A stretch of 64,000 nt of DNA from Chaetomium olivaceum (lineage: Eukaryota; Ascomycota; Sordariomycetes; Sordariales; Chaetomiaceae), in contig JAYWVB010000001.1 in assembly GCA_039881045.1 (NCBI GenBank), forward strand, positions 930,001 through 994,000, read 5' to 3'. A model generated the notes under the pieces. The model did no database searches and was not told the DNA's origin. It worked only from the letters and a program-made list of their open reading frames with translations. Below are positions 11,325 through 22,584 of this stretch, in pieces. A program made the position numbers and the translations under genes. Every line of letters begins with the position of its first letter. Position 1 is the stretch's first letter.

Positions 11325-12609
11325 GATAGCTATGTGGCGGGCCTGGGGCAGGAATCAGACGGCGGCTCGGTAGTCTGCGCCGTGCTAGCATACAGGACTC
11401 AGCCCATGGCTGTTTGGCTCCAGGTTGTGTAGGGGATAAAGAGTGATGCGCAAACGGTCGTCGGCGTGGGCGTTCCCAGGAGAGCATGCTTGGAACCAGC
11501 TGAGGTTGCTGGAGCATCGCACACGGAGGGCATTTCCTGAGTCTCCCTTTGTGCCCAAGATAATAAATAATCAACGAATGCCCATAGGTACTCAGACCCA
11601 GACCTAGATTTTAGTGTTGCTAAATCCCCCCTCTCCTTCTGTCGAAAGGGCAACCTTTACTCCTTTATTAATCCATGAGATAATTAAACTATCACCAACC
11701 GATAAAATCCCAAACCTGAAAGTCAAGGGAAATATATCCAAAAGGAGTTTATTTTTTTAGTCTCCAATCTTCCGTTGCTTTCTCTTTTCTCTGGTTTGTT
11801 CTGCCTTCTATTTCTTGTATCCCTCCAAGTTGTGCACTATTAACTCTTAAAAGTTTCCGCATTGCATGAACAAACGAGCTTGAATTCAACCATCGCCAAG
11901 CCAAGTCTCTCCAACGGTCATCCCGTCCCACCCCCCCGTTCCAGCATCTCACTCATCTCATCTCCGCTTGCGCACCCCACATGCCCAAAGAGCCCCGTCT
12001 ATCCGTCATTCTTGGCATGCATCGAGTCATCCAGCATACGATATCGGAGGCCGCACAAGGCGCTGTTCGTCATCAGAGAGAGGTAGCGCATCACTAAACA
12101 TACCAGTTGCGAATCAAGTAATGCAGTCGTCGTTTGAAATTTGGTTGGTTGTCTATTCAGTCAAACTGGCCGATGGTCATATCGGCAGCAGACATGCAGT
12201 GGAAGGTGCTGGTGCAGCCTCTATGAAGTGGTAGATAGCCTTGATATCAACCCATCCTAACTCGCCACTTGCCCTCAAATCATGGAAGCAAGGGCGGTGT
12301 ATCAGAACCCCATCCACCCTCCCTAACGCCATGCCAAAATACAATAATACATAAAACCCCCCAGCCCGTGCGCCAGGCAACCCCGTGTTGCCCCTGTTGA
12401 TATGTTGGAGGGTGTGAATGGAATGGTGCGCGGTGACAGCCGTTTCGATCAGCGCTGTAGGTAGAGCGGTCCGATCGGATACGAGGTCCAGCGACTTGAC
12501 CCCGCGATTCGGCTTTTGTTACCGGCGTGCGAACAATCGTCGGCGCCCATCGTCGTGAGTGGGCTCGTCGATCAGTCGATCGGTCGGTCGGTCGGTCGTC
12601 AGGCGACGT
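11325..12609. other. Intergenic between convergent endonuclease III and AN1 genes
   Basis: 1.3 kb without a supportable gene. A short (CGGT)4 run lies at 12581-12596, just beyond the AN1 stop codon and so probably in its 3' UTR. Confidence 0.55.
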
Positions 12610-12912
12610 CTATGCGGTCTTGATGACCTGTGTGCGCTCCTTGTTGAGCTGCATCGCGTTTTGCTCAAACGCTTCCCTCTTGCACTTTGAAAGAAGGTCA
12701 GCCAGCGTGTCATCGGGGAGGATTCCGGACAAGCCGACGAGCCACCACTGCGACGGCGCTGGGTAGCAACTTACGTCCTCGAGGTTCTGGCACTTATGGT
12801 CCTCCAGGAGGCGGTGGTTCTTGCAGAAAGAGCCCTCGCAAAAGGAGCAGTCGCCCACGATGCGCTGAGCAACCGACTTGCAGTCCTCGAACGAGCACTT
12901 GACCTTAGGCAT
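12610..12912 (-). CDS. Small AN1-type zinc-finger protein
   Basis: Exons 12912-12775 and 12684-12610 flank a 90-bp intron (12685-12774; GTAAGT donor, CAAAG acceptor), giving 70 aa. The first 46 residues form an AN1-like finger: CSFEDC, then CSFC, then FCKNHRLLEDHKC, with eight Cys/His ligands in the usual order for binding two zincs. The last 24 residues are a charged helix. AN1 fingers occur in proteins linked to ubiquitin, proteasome and stress functions, but this one has no A20, UBX or ubiquitin-like domain, so its specific role is unknown. The intron length is a multiple of three and free of stops in frame, so a retained intron would still encode a 100-aa protein. I prefer the spliced form because the donor and acceptor are good and the intron translation breaks the finger-helix continuity. 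Confidence 0.85.
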   Translation of the reverse strand: MPKVKCSFEDCKSVAQRIVGDCSFCEGSFCKNHRLLEDHKCQNLEDVSCYPAPSQWWLVGLSGILPDDTLADLLSKCKREAFEQNAMQLNKERTQVIKTA

Positions 12913-15607
12913 GTTGGCGAGTTGTGGGAGGAGTGGTGTCGGTGGTTGTCGGGTTGATGCGGCGGATCGAAGGAACCCTGGCTAGGCGGTGGTAGGCAGG
13001 CGCAAGATTACGTCTGCGGTCTCTTGGCAGTGTTGTAATCGTCGTCGTCGTCGTCGCCAAGGAGGGGTGAGCGAGTCGGTGGATGGGGAAAGGAGCAAAG
13101 TGAAGCGGTGACAAGCCAAGGGAGCCGGCAAGACTATAAAGGGGAGGGCAGCCGGGAGGTATGCCCCGGCCAACGAGGCACTCACGTGGTGACCGGACCC
13201 CGGGAAGTGGTGGCCAACTGACGAGAATGGAAGCTAGGTGGCTAGCCGGACGAGCGAAACTGGAAAGAGGTGGAAGCCCTTGGACAGCTGGCCCCGGTGA
13301 GGCGGCCAAGGGGCGAGGGTACAAAGGTACAAACAAGGCTCTGTGTAACCGGCTTGGCCAATTCAAAGAGAGCCGCGGCCTCGCCCAACCTCCACCGAGC
13401 CACCCAACAGAGCAGTTCTGGCTTTGCGTCCGGGTTTGCCGTGGCGGACTGCATGTTCGCAAACGCAAGGCTACCCTTGCATGACGATTTGGGTTGGAGG
13501 CTTTCGGCCATCAAAGCCGCATGCTATGCTGCAATCTCGTTGTGCCAGAAACAGACCATTCCGACCGAAGATAAAGGACAGGACGGAGCCCAGTTGCCGT
13601 GAGCCGCCGGGCTATTACATCCGGAAATTCGATCTTCACCACATCTGTGCATGTTGTAAAAAACCAGCGAGCGATAAGCCGGCCCGTGTGAGGGCAACCG
13701 CAAAAGCCGCTTGGATCATCCTCAGTGGTCGGGCAGGTATCGGTATTAGGTACTTGATGCACAATTGATCCAGTGCGTCTGCAACGTGGGACAACAGATC
13801 TCCATAAAGTTGCATATCGAGCCTGCCGCCAGCGAGTGCCAGGGCCCTTAGCGCTGGTTAAGTGGAGAGAGACGCAGTTGAAGCCGCCAACGGGTTTAAC
13901 TAACCTAATGCGGCCGAACCGCCCTCGCCATCCGAGGGCGGGCGAACGAAGGGTGTTTGGCGCAAACGCAAAACGGTGTTTGGAAGACAATTCGAGAGGT
14001 AGGTAAACGGTTCAGATAACTTTTTTTTTTTTTCGGCGAGTTCAAGAGAGAAAAGGTTACCGTGGGGATCTAGCTGAGAAGGTGCGCAATGCCAAACACT
14101 GTTGTTATCAAACAGTATCTTGCTGGCAGGAACGATCATGTGTCGCAATTCTAGCTGCTTACGGTTAGTAAGCTGGTCCCAGTTGAACGACAATGCGTCG
14201 CGAGTTCGAATCGGAGAGCCAATTCCATCTCGGCGCAAAGTCTCCATTGCATCGCCTGCTCGATCGCGTGCCGCCCGCAATGCCAAACAAGGAGCCCCTC
14301 GTTTAAGACACCAAAATGATCCAGATCTGGTCTTGGCCTAGTGGTCTCTGGTGATGCATGAGCACGCAACTATTGAAAAGCCATTGGCCACGCATCGCCT
14401 CCGCGGCGAGACAGACACAATGGCAAACCAAGATTTTTGAATTTGTCCGCCATAGCCCTTGCTTCCGTGTTTCCCTTCCCGATTGAAGGTCCTTGTGTTG
14501 CCTCTGACCCAGTCCCGAGCCAGCCAAGACTATCATGAGCATCGTCAGACTTGCATGAACGCCCAAAACAACCCAAAGCGCATGCGTGCAATGCCTGCCT
14601 AAACCCTCCTTCAAGCAAAGTAGTTATACAACCATCCCGCAGTGCCTTCAGGCCCAAACCCAAAGCAGCCCGCGTCGTCATTATCGAACCATCAGCTGTG
14701 CCGGCGTTGCCGCATCCAGGAGAACGCTGCCATCGGACCTGACCGCCTACCGCGGCCTCGTGATGGGCGGTCACACCGGTCTTCCGACCGTTCAGTCTCT
14801 CGACAAGAGGCGGCGGATCATCAGCCACTACTCTTCGGCTCGGATATTGCGAACGCCCACTGCGGGGGGGGATGATCCCTCCTAAAAGTCCTTCAGCCGG
14901 CTCGAGGCCGGGAACATGTGGCCGTCACCAGCCAAGCAGGAAACCGCGCATTCAACTGGGCCCGACTTCATCCGGGCGACGAGAACCAACTACGGGCGTG
15001 AACAAGTCTCAAAGTCAACCCATCCGGCAGAGACAGATGCAGGTCTCACCTCAGCGAGTCAGCACGCCAACACCTGCAATAGGCGGAAACAAATTGTTTC
15101 TACTTGGATAATCATCCGGTTTAGGAACCATCAATCAGCTGTCGTCCGATTGATGTTTTTTTTTTTTTTTGAAGTTTTTTTTCTGATAAGGTAAAGTAGT
15201 GCGCGATGGAAGGCGACACTTTGATCGGACCTTGTCCGGAGTTTTTCAAAGTCCCATCGCTTGTGGCTAGTAACGTCATCATCGGAAGGACATACCAAGT
15301 AGAAGTAGTGCTTCGACTCATGCAAAAAGCTCCTAGCCAAGGTTCGTCCAAATTGACACAGATGGCCAAACAGCTTGCCCCTCGCCATCGGACGACCTTT
15401 TGAGCCTTAGACTAGCGATATTCCCACTACGCATCGGCTCGAGAGATCGAGCAAGGCAAAAGCATAGCTAGCTTCTAGCCGAGGCGAAGTCACAACACGG
15501 CTCGTCTCAGTCGCATAGCAGGTCATCATGATGTGGTTCGCTATTGTACTCCCAACGTACAGCCTCGAGACAGCCCACTCGACCCCGTCGCCACCACACC
15601 CTTCCCT
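12913..15607. other. Long gene-free interval
   Basis: 2.7 kb with no protein I can support. Both strands have open frames of 60-190 codons, but these have composition typical of chance frames and no motifs. T-runs at 14021-14034 and 15154-15183 are the only conspicuous simple sequence. A GTTCGAATC at 14204 resembles a tRNA T-loop, but its stem does not pair. Confidence 0.5.
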
Positions 15608-17146
15608 TTAGCCCTGCATGTTCAGGACGGCGCGGATGCAGTCGCCCTGCTTCATGACCTCGAATGCGTCGTTGATCTCGGTAGCGTCTTGCGGTGGGTG
15701 ATGAACTCGTCGACCTTGAGCCGGCCCTCGAGGTAGTCGGTGACCAGGTCCGGCAGCTGGCTGCGGCCCTTGACGCCGCCGAACGCGCTGCCCCTCCAGA
15801 CGCGGCCGGTGACGAGTTGGAATGCTGTGGTGTGGTTAGTCGGTTAGTGATGATGATACTTTTCGGAATTGAAGCCCAAGAAGAACTCACGCCTCGTCGC
15901 GATCTCCTGCCCCGCGGCAGCAACACCAATAATAATACTCTCGCCCCAGCCCTTGTGGCAGGCCTCGAGCGCGGCGCGCATCACACTGACATTACCAGTG
16001 CAGTCGAAGGTGTAATCGCACCCGCCGTCCGTCATCTCGATCAGGCGGTCGACCACGCTCTTGCCCTCGGGCAGCTTGGCCGGGTTGACAAAGTCGGTCG
16101 CGCCAAACCGCCGCGCCCACTCCTCCTTGGCCGGGTTCACATCCACCACGATGATTTTCCCGGCCTTCTGCGCCACCGCGCCCTGCACCACGCTCAGCCC
16201 AACACACCCGGCCCCAAACACGGCGATGTTGCTCCCCTCCTCCACCTTGGCCGTGATGCGCGCTGCGCCATAGCCCGTGGTGATACCGCACCCCAGCAGA
16301 CAGGTGCGGTCCATGGGCGCGTCCTGCTGCACGGCAACCACCGAGATGTCGGCGACCACGGTGTACTGGCTGAAGGTGGAGGTGCCCATGAAGTGCAGGA
16401 TGTCCTGGCCGCGGGCGCGGAAGCGGCTCGTCCCGTCCGGCATCACACCTTTGCCCTGGGTCGCGCGGATCTTGCCGCAGAGGTTGGTCTTGTTGGACTT
16501 GCAGAACTTGCATTCCTTGCACTCGGGTGTGCTATGGTCAGGTTAGTAAGCGGAGATAGATGGTGGTGGTGGTGGAGAGGAGGGCCGGAAGGGGAAGGGG
16601 GTGGCATACTAGAGAGCCACGACGTGGTCGCCCGGCTTGACGTTGGTCACGCCCTCGCCGACCGACTCGACGATGCCCGCGCCCTCGTGTCCGAGGATGA
16701 CGGGGAAGGCGCCCTCGGGATCCTTGCCAGAGAGGGTGTAGGCATCTGTAGCATTGGGATTGCGTTAGTACCTGACAGTATAGAACGGTATATACACACC
16801 CCCGGTAGATAGGCCAAACGGGCCATCAAGGTGTCTGGGGCTAGGTAGCTCAGGTAGGTAGTGATGGAGGGGCGGGCCGTTACCTGTGTGGCACACGCCG
16901 GTGTATTCAATCTTGATGCGCACCTCGTGGGCCCGAGGCGCCAATACCTCGACATCCTCGTAGCTGAGGTCCTGTCCGGGGCCCCAGGCGATAGCCGCCT
17001 TGCAGGTGATGGTCTGCGGGAGGAATTGTTAGCGAAGCTCACCTAGCAGGGTGACAGCTCACTGGCGATAGCTCAGTCGCTGCGGGGTAGTTCGCTGTTG
17101 ACATTCGTCATAGTCTTAAGCTCACCTTTCCTACGGTTGAAGCCAT
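15608..17146 (-). CDS. SFA1: S-(hydroxymethyl)glutathione dehydrogenase (class III alcohol dehydrogenase), one-base frameshift near the 3' end
   Basis: Five exons on the minus strand: 17146-17126, 17013-16884, 16745-16610, 16531-15891 and 15824-15608. All junctions keep phase, and the product would be 381 aa if one missing base is supplied. Motifs are those of Zn-dependent class III ADH: VCHTDAY (catalytic Cys), GHEGAGIVESVG (catalytic His), the CKECKFCKSNKTNLC structural-zinc loop, FGAGCVGLSVVQG (Rossmann loop) and ATRPFQLVTGRVWRG. The enzyme oxidises the formaldehyde-glutathione adduct and reduces S-nitrosoglutathione in the cytosol. As written, the frame fails after DEFITHRKTL at about 15682-15684 and stops 9 codons later. 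Supplying one base restores the family C-terminus (EINDAFEVMKQGDC to LNMQG and TAA at 15608-15610). Loss of the last 30 residues would probably inactivate the enzyme. A consensus error is the simpler reading. Confidence 0.92.
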
Positions 17147-18157
17147 CGTGATGGGTTGTGATCTTGGGTGGATGAATTGATCTGCAGCAGAACCAGTAAA
17201 CCCAACTCGATGAGTTTTGAGCAACAACAAACGAAGCTCCTCCCTTTTTGTCCGCTCCAACGAAACAAGAAACCGACCTCCCTCTTCGTCTTTCGGGAAC
17301 AATTTGACCCCGCCCTCTCAAGGTGGGGTTCCCTGAGGGGTCAAGATTGCCGAGTGTGCCCGCCACTGCCACTGCCTGTTCACCTTTTGCCCTTCGGCAT
17401 CCTGGCGGCTTCGGTGATTTTACGGCATCCCGCCCGCCAAGTGACTGTTTCCAGCCCTTCGCCTCTCTGCGGCTCGGCAGTTCATCAAGAGCCTTCAAGT
17501 CAAAACATTTGGATTGAGTGGGGTTCTTGGTACGACCACAGCATTACTCGGGCTGTGAAGGAGACTTCCGTAACTGAGAAACATTATTGCGTAAATATCT
17601 CGGTGTTGAGGCCTGCCTCGAGCTTAATCCACTTTTCCGAAGGGGAAGTTATCGGATGTTTTCAATGTGCCGAATCAGACAGAGTATTCAGCCTCGCTCT
17701 TCAATGCGTATAATATATGAGTGCTTGTGTTTGCTTGAGTTTCTTGTGTTCGTGAGATCAGGTCAATGTGTTATATCCAATGCTATCCATGATACAACAT
17801 TAGGTAGACAGGTACTTGTTTTCATGTTCGACTAAGAAACCCGAAAGGACTACTATACAACCAATGGCTTAAGGAGATACCTAAAACTGAGACTTGGGTA
17901 ATTGACTAACTTGTAATTACTTGGTTTACATTTGTGACCCCCTGGTCTTTGTTAAGTTGTGCTCGGCCCAGTTCTTTATAATCCCAAATATATCAAATAT
18001 CTGATAGCATCATCATAATCAGTGTCCATGATGGTGCAAAAGTGGGGTGAGATGAGGGACTTCATGATTTGCTAATACAACTCTCAAGTGAGACTGCTGA
18101 CACAATCCCACAACACCAACACCCAGCATAACTTACCACTCCTATCACCACTCTAAG
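17147..18157. other. Divergent promoter interval between FDH and DUF952 genes
   Basis: 1 kb upstream of both flanking genes, which are transcribed away from each other. No recognisable gene; a 181-codon plus-strand frame overlaps the FDH leader but has no family features. Confidence 0.55.
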
Positions 18158-18654
18158 ATGGCCCCCCTTCCCCCTCCCTCTCCTCTCCCCGAATACGTCT
18201 ACAAGATCATCCCGTCCGCTCCACCAGACCCGATCCCCTCCTCATACCCCCTCTCAGACCTCGACAAGCAAGACGGTTTCGTGCACCTAAGCACCTCCTG
18301 GCAGGCATGTCCACTCCTCCCTATGCCACATCTAAACCTCGCTCCCTCCACTACATCCCGCTGTACTGTGTTAGTTAAAGAGAATACAATACTGACACGC
18401 CAAACCACCAAAAGATACCCATCACATCCGACCTCTTCTTCAAAGACACCACCTCCTTCCACATCCTCAAGCTGCGCCTAGCCAACTTTGACGCCTCCAG
18501 CGTCAAATGGGACGAAGTAGACGGGACGAATGGGTGTCCCCATCTGTATGGTAACTTTGGGGCCCAAGACGTCGTGGCTGTGAAGCAGTTCCGCCGTGGA
18601 GAAGGCCAGACGTGGAAGGAGGTTTTTGCGGGGGAGACGGGGTGGTTGGAGTAG
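18158..18654 (+). CDS. DUF952 family protein
   Basis: Two exons, 18158-18304 and 18415-18654, giving 128 aa. The first exon ends DGFVHLSTSWQ and the second continues IPITSDLFFKDTTSF, which together reproduce the HLST...F signature of DUF952. The later HLYGNFG and DVVAVKQF segments also fit. The intron (18305-18414) begins GCATGT rather than GT, and has a CTGAC branch site and an AAAG acceptor, so it appears to be a GC-AG intron. Without splicing the frame runs into low-complexity sequence and loses the family C-terminus. DUF952 proteins are small and conserved, and their biochemical role is unknown; no activity is proposed. The neighbours give no functional clue. Confidence 0.8.
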
Positions 18655-18670
18655 ACAGACGGTTAGCGCC

Positions 18671-18691
18671 GCAGCAGCAGCAGCAGCAGCA
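18671..18691. repeat. (GCA)7 microsatellite
   Basis: Seven perfect GCA units just after the DUF952 stop codon, probably within its 3' UTR. Confidence 0.9.
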
Positions 18692-18937
18692 AAGATATGA
18701 GACTGGAATACTGATGTCAGGTCCTGACCGTTGAACCCTCCACGAAGGGTGGTGTGTGAGCCTAGATAATCCCATTGTGTATTACACAGACCGTACATAC
18801 AGTTCTTGATCTAAAGGTCGCCCAAACACCAAACCCACCCTCCCCATCGTCGTTTTCCACCCCGATACATTAACCGACAGCCCACAGGCCGGCATGCGAG
18901 CTACCCACCCAAGGAGCCATCCCCCTTTCCTCACCAT

Positions 18938-21900
18938 CTACCAAACCATCTCATCCGCCTCCGCCACCCACAGCCCCGCCAAATCCTTCGCCAACCCCAG
19001 CCTCAACCTCTTCATCACATCCCGCCCCCTAGTCTTGGTCGTGACCTCCGCCCGCCAGTCCCACCCCCTCTTGACAGCCACCTTCCCGAGCGCGCCGCCG
19101 CCAGTGAGCGACCGCTGCAGCTGACTAGCGACCAGCGAGCTGCCCGCCAGCGTCACATTTCCCCCCTGCCCACCACCAGTAGCACCACCGGTCTTCTTGA
19201 GCAAATCAGCGGGCGTTTGAGCCCTTCAGCCCGCCCGGCGCCGACGCCAGCACAAGCTGCAAGAACTCGTCCGACGCGTGATAGACCCGGTCGCCGACGG
19301 CCTGCAGGTCCTCGATGGCCTTGAGGATGACGTCGATTTGGTCAAGCGAAATAGCCGGGGCGGCAGCGTCGCCGTGGCCGTGGCCGTGATGGACGCTGGT
19401 GTTGTCCGGGTTGGAGACGAAGACGAGGGCCTCGCCGAGCAGGGCGAGCAAAAAGTCCTCGCTGACGATGCCGTCGCGCGTCTGGTCGAACAGCCCCCGC
19501 GGATGTTGTCGTCGGAGCTGGCGATGACGCTGACGAGGGCGGTTGCGGCTTGTTGGCGGCGCGCGTGCGGTGTGGCGTGGGGGAGCGCGTGCTCGTTGTC
19601 GCGGATGTCGTAGAACTGGCGCAGCGAGGCGTACCCGCTGAGCATCTTGCCTAGGAGCTCGGCCGCCTCCATGTCCTGGTTGGCGCACTGCTCGAGCGTG
19701 TTCTGGCGGTCGGTGAGCAACTTGTGGAGGTAGTCGTCGAGGTCGTTGGCGGGCGGGAATGCCGTGGACTGAATTAGGGAGTAGGAGATGAGCAGGTTCA
19801 TGACCTCGCGGACCTTGTTCGGGCGGTGCGCGAGGGCGTAGTACCACATGGCCTCGCCGTAACGGTGCGATTCCCGGGCGAGGATATCTCCGTAGGCCTG
19901 GAAAGGGTCAGTAAAATAAGCAGTTTCGAAGTCGGTGTGTTGCAGCACTCACCTCTGTGGTGTCCTCGGCAAACTCAATCATGCCGAGCTCGTTCAACAG
20001 CAGCCACAGCCGGTCCACCGTAGCATTCGAGTCGACATGCAGCTCCTGAACCAGGTGTTCCACGACATCCCTCACCATCTCCTCTGACCGCTCTGGCGAG
20101 TCCATCCGGCCGAGGACGCTGATCGACAGCTCCCAGCCTTCCCTCGAGACACCCAGCCTGTCCTTCACCGAAGACAGACCCTCGTAGTCGGCGAGTGCTT
20201 GGGCATACTGCACCAGGGTGCTGTCCTTGATACCGTCAATCTCATCCGGCGCGCCAGGATCCATGCCGAGGACCTCCAAGTCGTCCATGTCCAAATCCTC
20301 GAGCCCAAACACGCCCGAGGGCTGGTGGGGAGGTAGCCATTTCCCGAGCGATGCAATCTCGGCCACCGCGGCGGCAATAGGAAGCGACCAGCCACGGAGC
20401 AGGCCAACGACACCCTTGATATTGTCCTCAAAGAGACAGGCCATGCCAATTTCGACGGCATTTTGGGAGTTGAAGTGGAAATCGGATTCCACCGCCAAAT
20501 GGAATGTGTGCGCAAGCCTGTCGAGGTAGCTGTCCGTGTCCGCCGCGGGTGTCGAAGCGAGAACAAGAGCCTGTGATCGCGACAGTGACTGCGACATGGG
20601 GAAGGGCTTGTCCGTGTGAGTCTTCCGCTCGTCCCACCAACCGAACAGACCGACCGTAGCCTCAAGCCAGTCCTGCGCCGCCTCGAGAATGGCGCCCTGC
20701 TGGCCGAGGACGATGTCGAAGATGATATTCAGGTTCTCATAAATCTCCCACGGCACCTGGCTCTCGGCCCGCCTAGCCAGACCGGCCATGGACTGCTTGC
20801 CTCTTGCCGACGTATTGGAAGCCGAGAAGGTCGACTCGCCGAATGCGCTGTCCTTGCCCTCGGCGAACCGCCTGAGATGTTCGAGCGAGCCCTGCGCGCG
20901 CACGCGGAACAGGGTCCAGTCGCTGCTCCAGATTTCCCAGTTGCCATCGTAGCCCGGGCAGTTCTCGAGCACGCCGATCGTTTCGTCGACCGCGCGCTGC
21001 ACGTTCTCGAGCGCACGGTCAACATAGGCGTACTCGCCGCGTTGGCCGCGCCGGACGTGCCCCCAACCGGCCTCGTAGAGCAGCCGCGCCGCGTCGGCCA
21101 CCTTGCCACGAAGGAGCGCAATGAAGACGGCCTGCCAGAACAGCGAGTGGCATGCAGGACTAGGCCGGTACCGGAGGATCTCCTCAACCTGGTTGCCGTA
21201 CATGTCGTGGTACTCGTTCAGCCAGCGGAACAGCGTCTCGGGGAGCGGTTCCGCGCGCGCCATACCGCCCTCCTCGTACCGCGTGTGGTGGATTTGTAGG
21301 GCTAGGTTGGCGAGGTAGTTGGCCTTCTCGAACGGGGAGGCGTGCGGGCCGGGTCCAATCTCGGCGGCATGGTCCTCGGTCGGGCGCGGGAGCTTATCCA
21401 CGTGGCTCTTCCAGAGTGTGGCCACCTTGGCTGAGACCGTCGCCAGGGTATCGTCCATTTTCTCGTCGTCCTCCGCCTCGCCCACACCTTCGTCGTAGAG
21501 CATCGCAAGCAGATTCTCCGTCCCCAAGATAACCTGCGGCGTTTCGGTAACCTCCGCAGTCCCCATATGCTGGTAAACATCCTTGGCGAGCGCAGCATAG
21601 TGGTACTCGCTCCTCCTCGCAGGTCCACCGGCCGGGAACGACGACGCGCGGAAGATATCCTCCGCCTCGCGGCGCACTCTCTCCGTCGCGGCAGGCGTAG
21701 CCATCATCAACAGATCCGACTCATCCCCAATCGGTCGCAACCCCGTCGCCGTCCCCGCAGTCGAGGGCAGATCCAGCCACATATCGCTATCACCCTCCTC
21801 ATCATCGTCATCATCAAACGGCACCCCGAACGTCTTGCTCGCCGGAGCCGCAGCAGCAGCAGCAGCAGCAGCCGTCGCAGTCCTCCCACCCAGCCTCGGG

Positions 21901-22584
21901 CTCTCCTCCTCGTCATCAACCGCCACCGCCCTGCTCAGCCTCGACGGCTGGCGCGCATGGCCCGGGCCCCTGATAATCGACCTCCCAGCGGCGCCGTACT
22001 CCGCTTCTGCCCCGTCGTGCCCGCAAACAGGTTCTTCTTCCCGTCCCCGAGCCCCGAGAACCCACCGGCGGCAGAATCAAACCCCCGCCAATCCCCGTAA
22101 ACAACCCCCCACCACTGCCACCACTCCCACTCCCAATCCCAATCCCACCCCCACCACCAGCACCGGAATTGAACCCTCCCCCAAGCCCAGTAAACAACCC
22201 CTGCGGCGCCGACTCCTTGTTAGCCGCCCCAGCACCCGCAGTAAACAGCCCCCTCGCCGGCTGCTGCTCCCTGCCCCCGCGCGCAGTCGACATGCCCCTG
22301 ACGATGGAACTCCCCAGATAGCTCGCGGACGGCGCCCCAGCCGGGGTGAAGCTGGCAGTGGACGAGTTGTGCGGATCGTCGTCGTCCCCACCCGTGGGAG
22401 GAGGTGGGCCGGAGGGCGTGGTGGAGCGGTGACTCGCGTTTGTGTAGGGGGCTTGTTCGTCTGCGCCGGGTTTGGATGAGGGCTTGGCGTTGCGTTGGCG
22501 GTCCGGGGTGGAGGGACCGAAGAGCGAGTCGGGGTCGTAGGTGCTGTTTGTGGAGGGGAGGTGGAAGTTGAAGGGGGTGGACAT
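18938..22584 (-). CDS. NUP85: Nucleoporin Nup85 (Y-complex subunit), with four apparent single-base indels
   Basis: Minus-strand gene starting at ATG 22584, with one 55-bp intron (19898-19952) and a stop at 18938. Corrected length is about 1,197 aa, close to fungal Nup85 proteins of around 1,170 aa. The N-terminal 220 residues are disordered with GLFTxG repeats (GLFTAG, GLFTGLG, GLFTGIG), an Ala run and an acidic patch. The rest is the helical Nup85 fold, with landmarks HSLFWQAVFIALLRGK, AARLLYEAGWGH, NCPGYDGNWEIWSSDW and ARESHRYGEAMWYYALAH. Nup85 is a scaffold arm of the Nup84/Nup107 Y complex of the nuclear pore. Four frame changes are needed: one base short at 22082-22086, 21961-21963 and 19494-19498, and one base extra at about 19222-19225. 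All lie in G/C runs. Frames on either side read as continuous Nup85-like sequence, so sequencing error is likelier than a pseudogene. Confidence 0.88.
21851..21870. repeat. CAG/GCA run encoding poly-alanine in Nup85
   Basis: A short trinucleotide run, read on the minus strand as the Ala stretch in the disordered N-terminal part of Nup85. Confidence 0.8.

Noticed and set aside
14190..14220. tRNA-like T-loop GTTCGAATC
   Set aside because: The flanking bases do not form the five-pair T stem, and no acceptor or anticodon arm is present.
14370..14828. 152-codon minus-strand frame
   Set aside because: No recognisable domain, unbalanced composition and no splice or context support.
17168..17713. 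181-codon plus-strand frame
   Set aside because: It overlaps the FDH leader and promoter, has no homology features, and its start is in the FDH 5' region.
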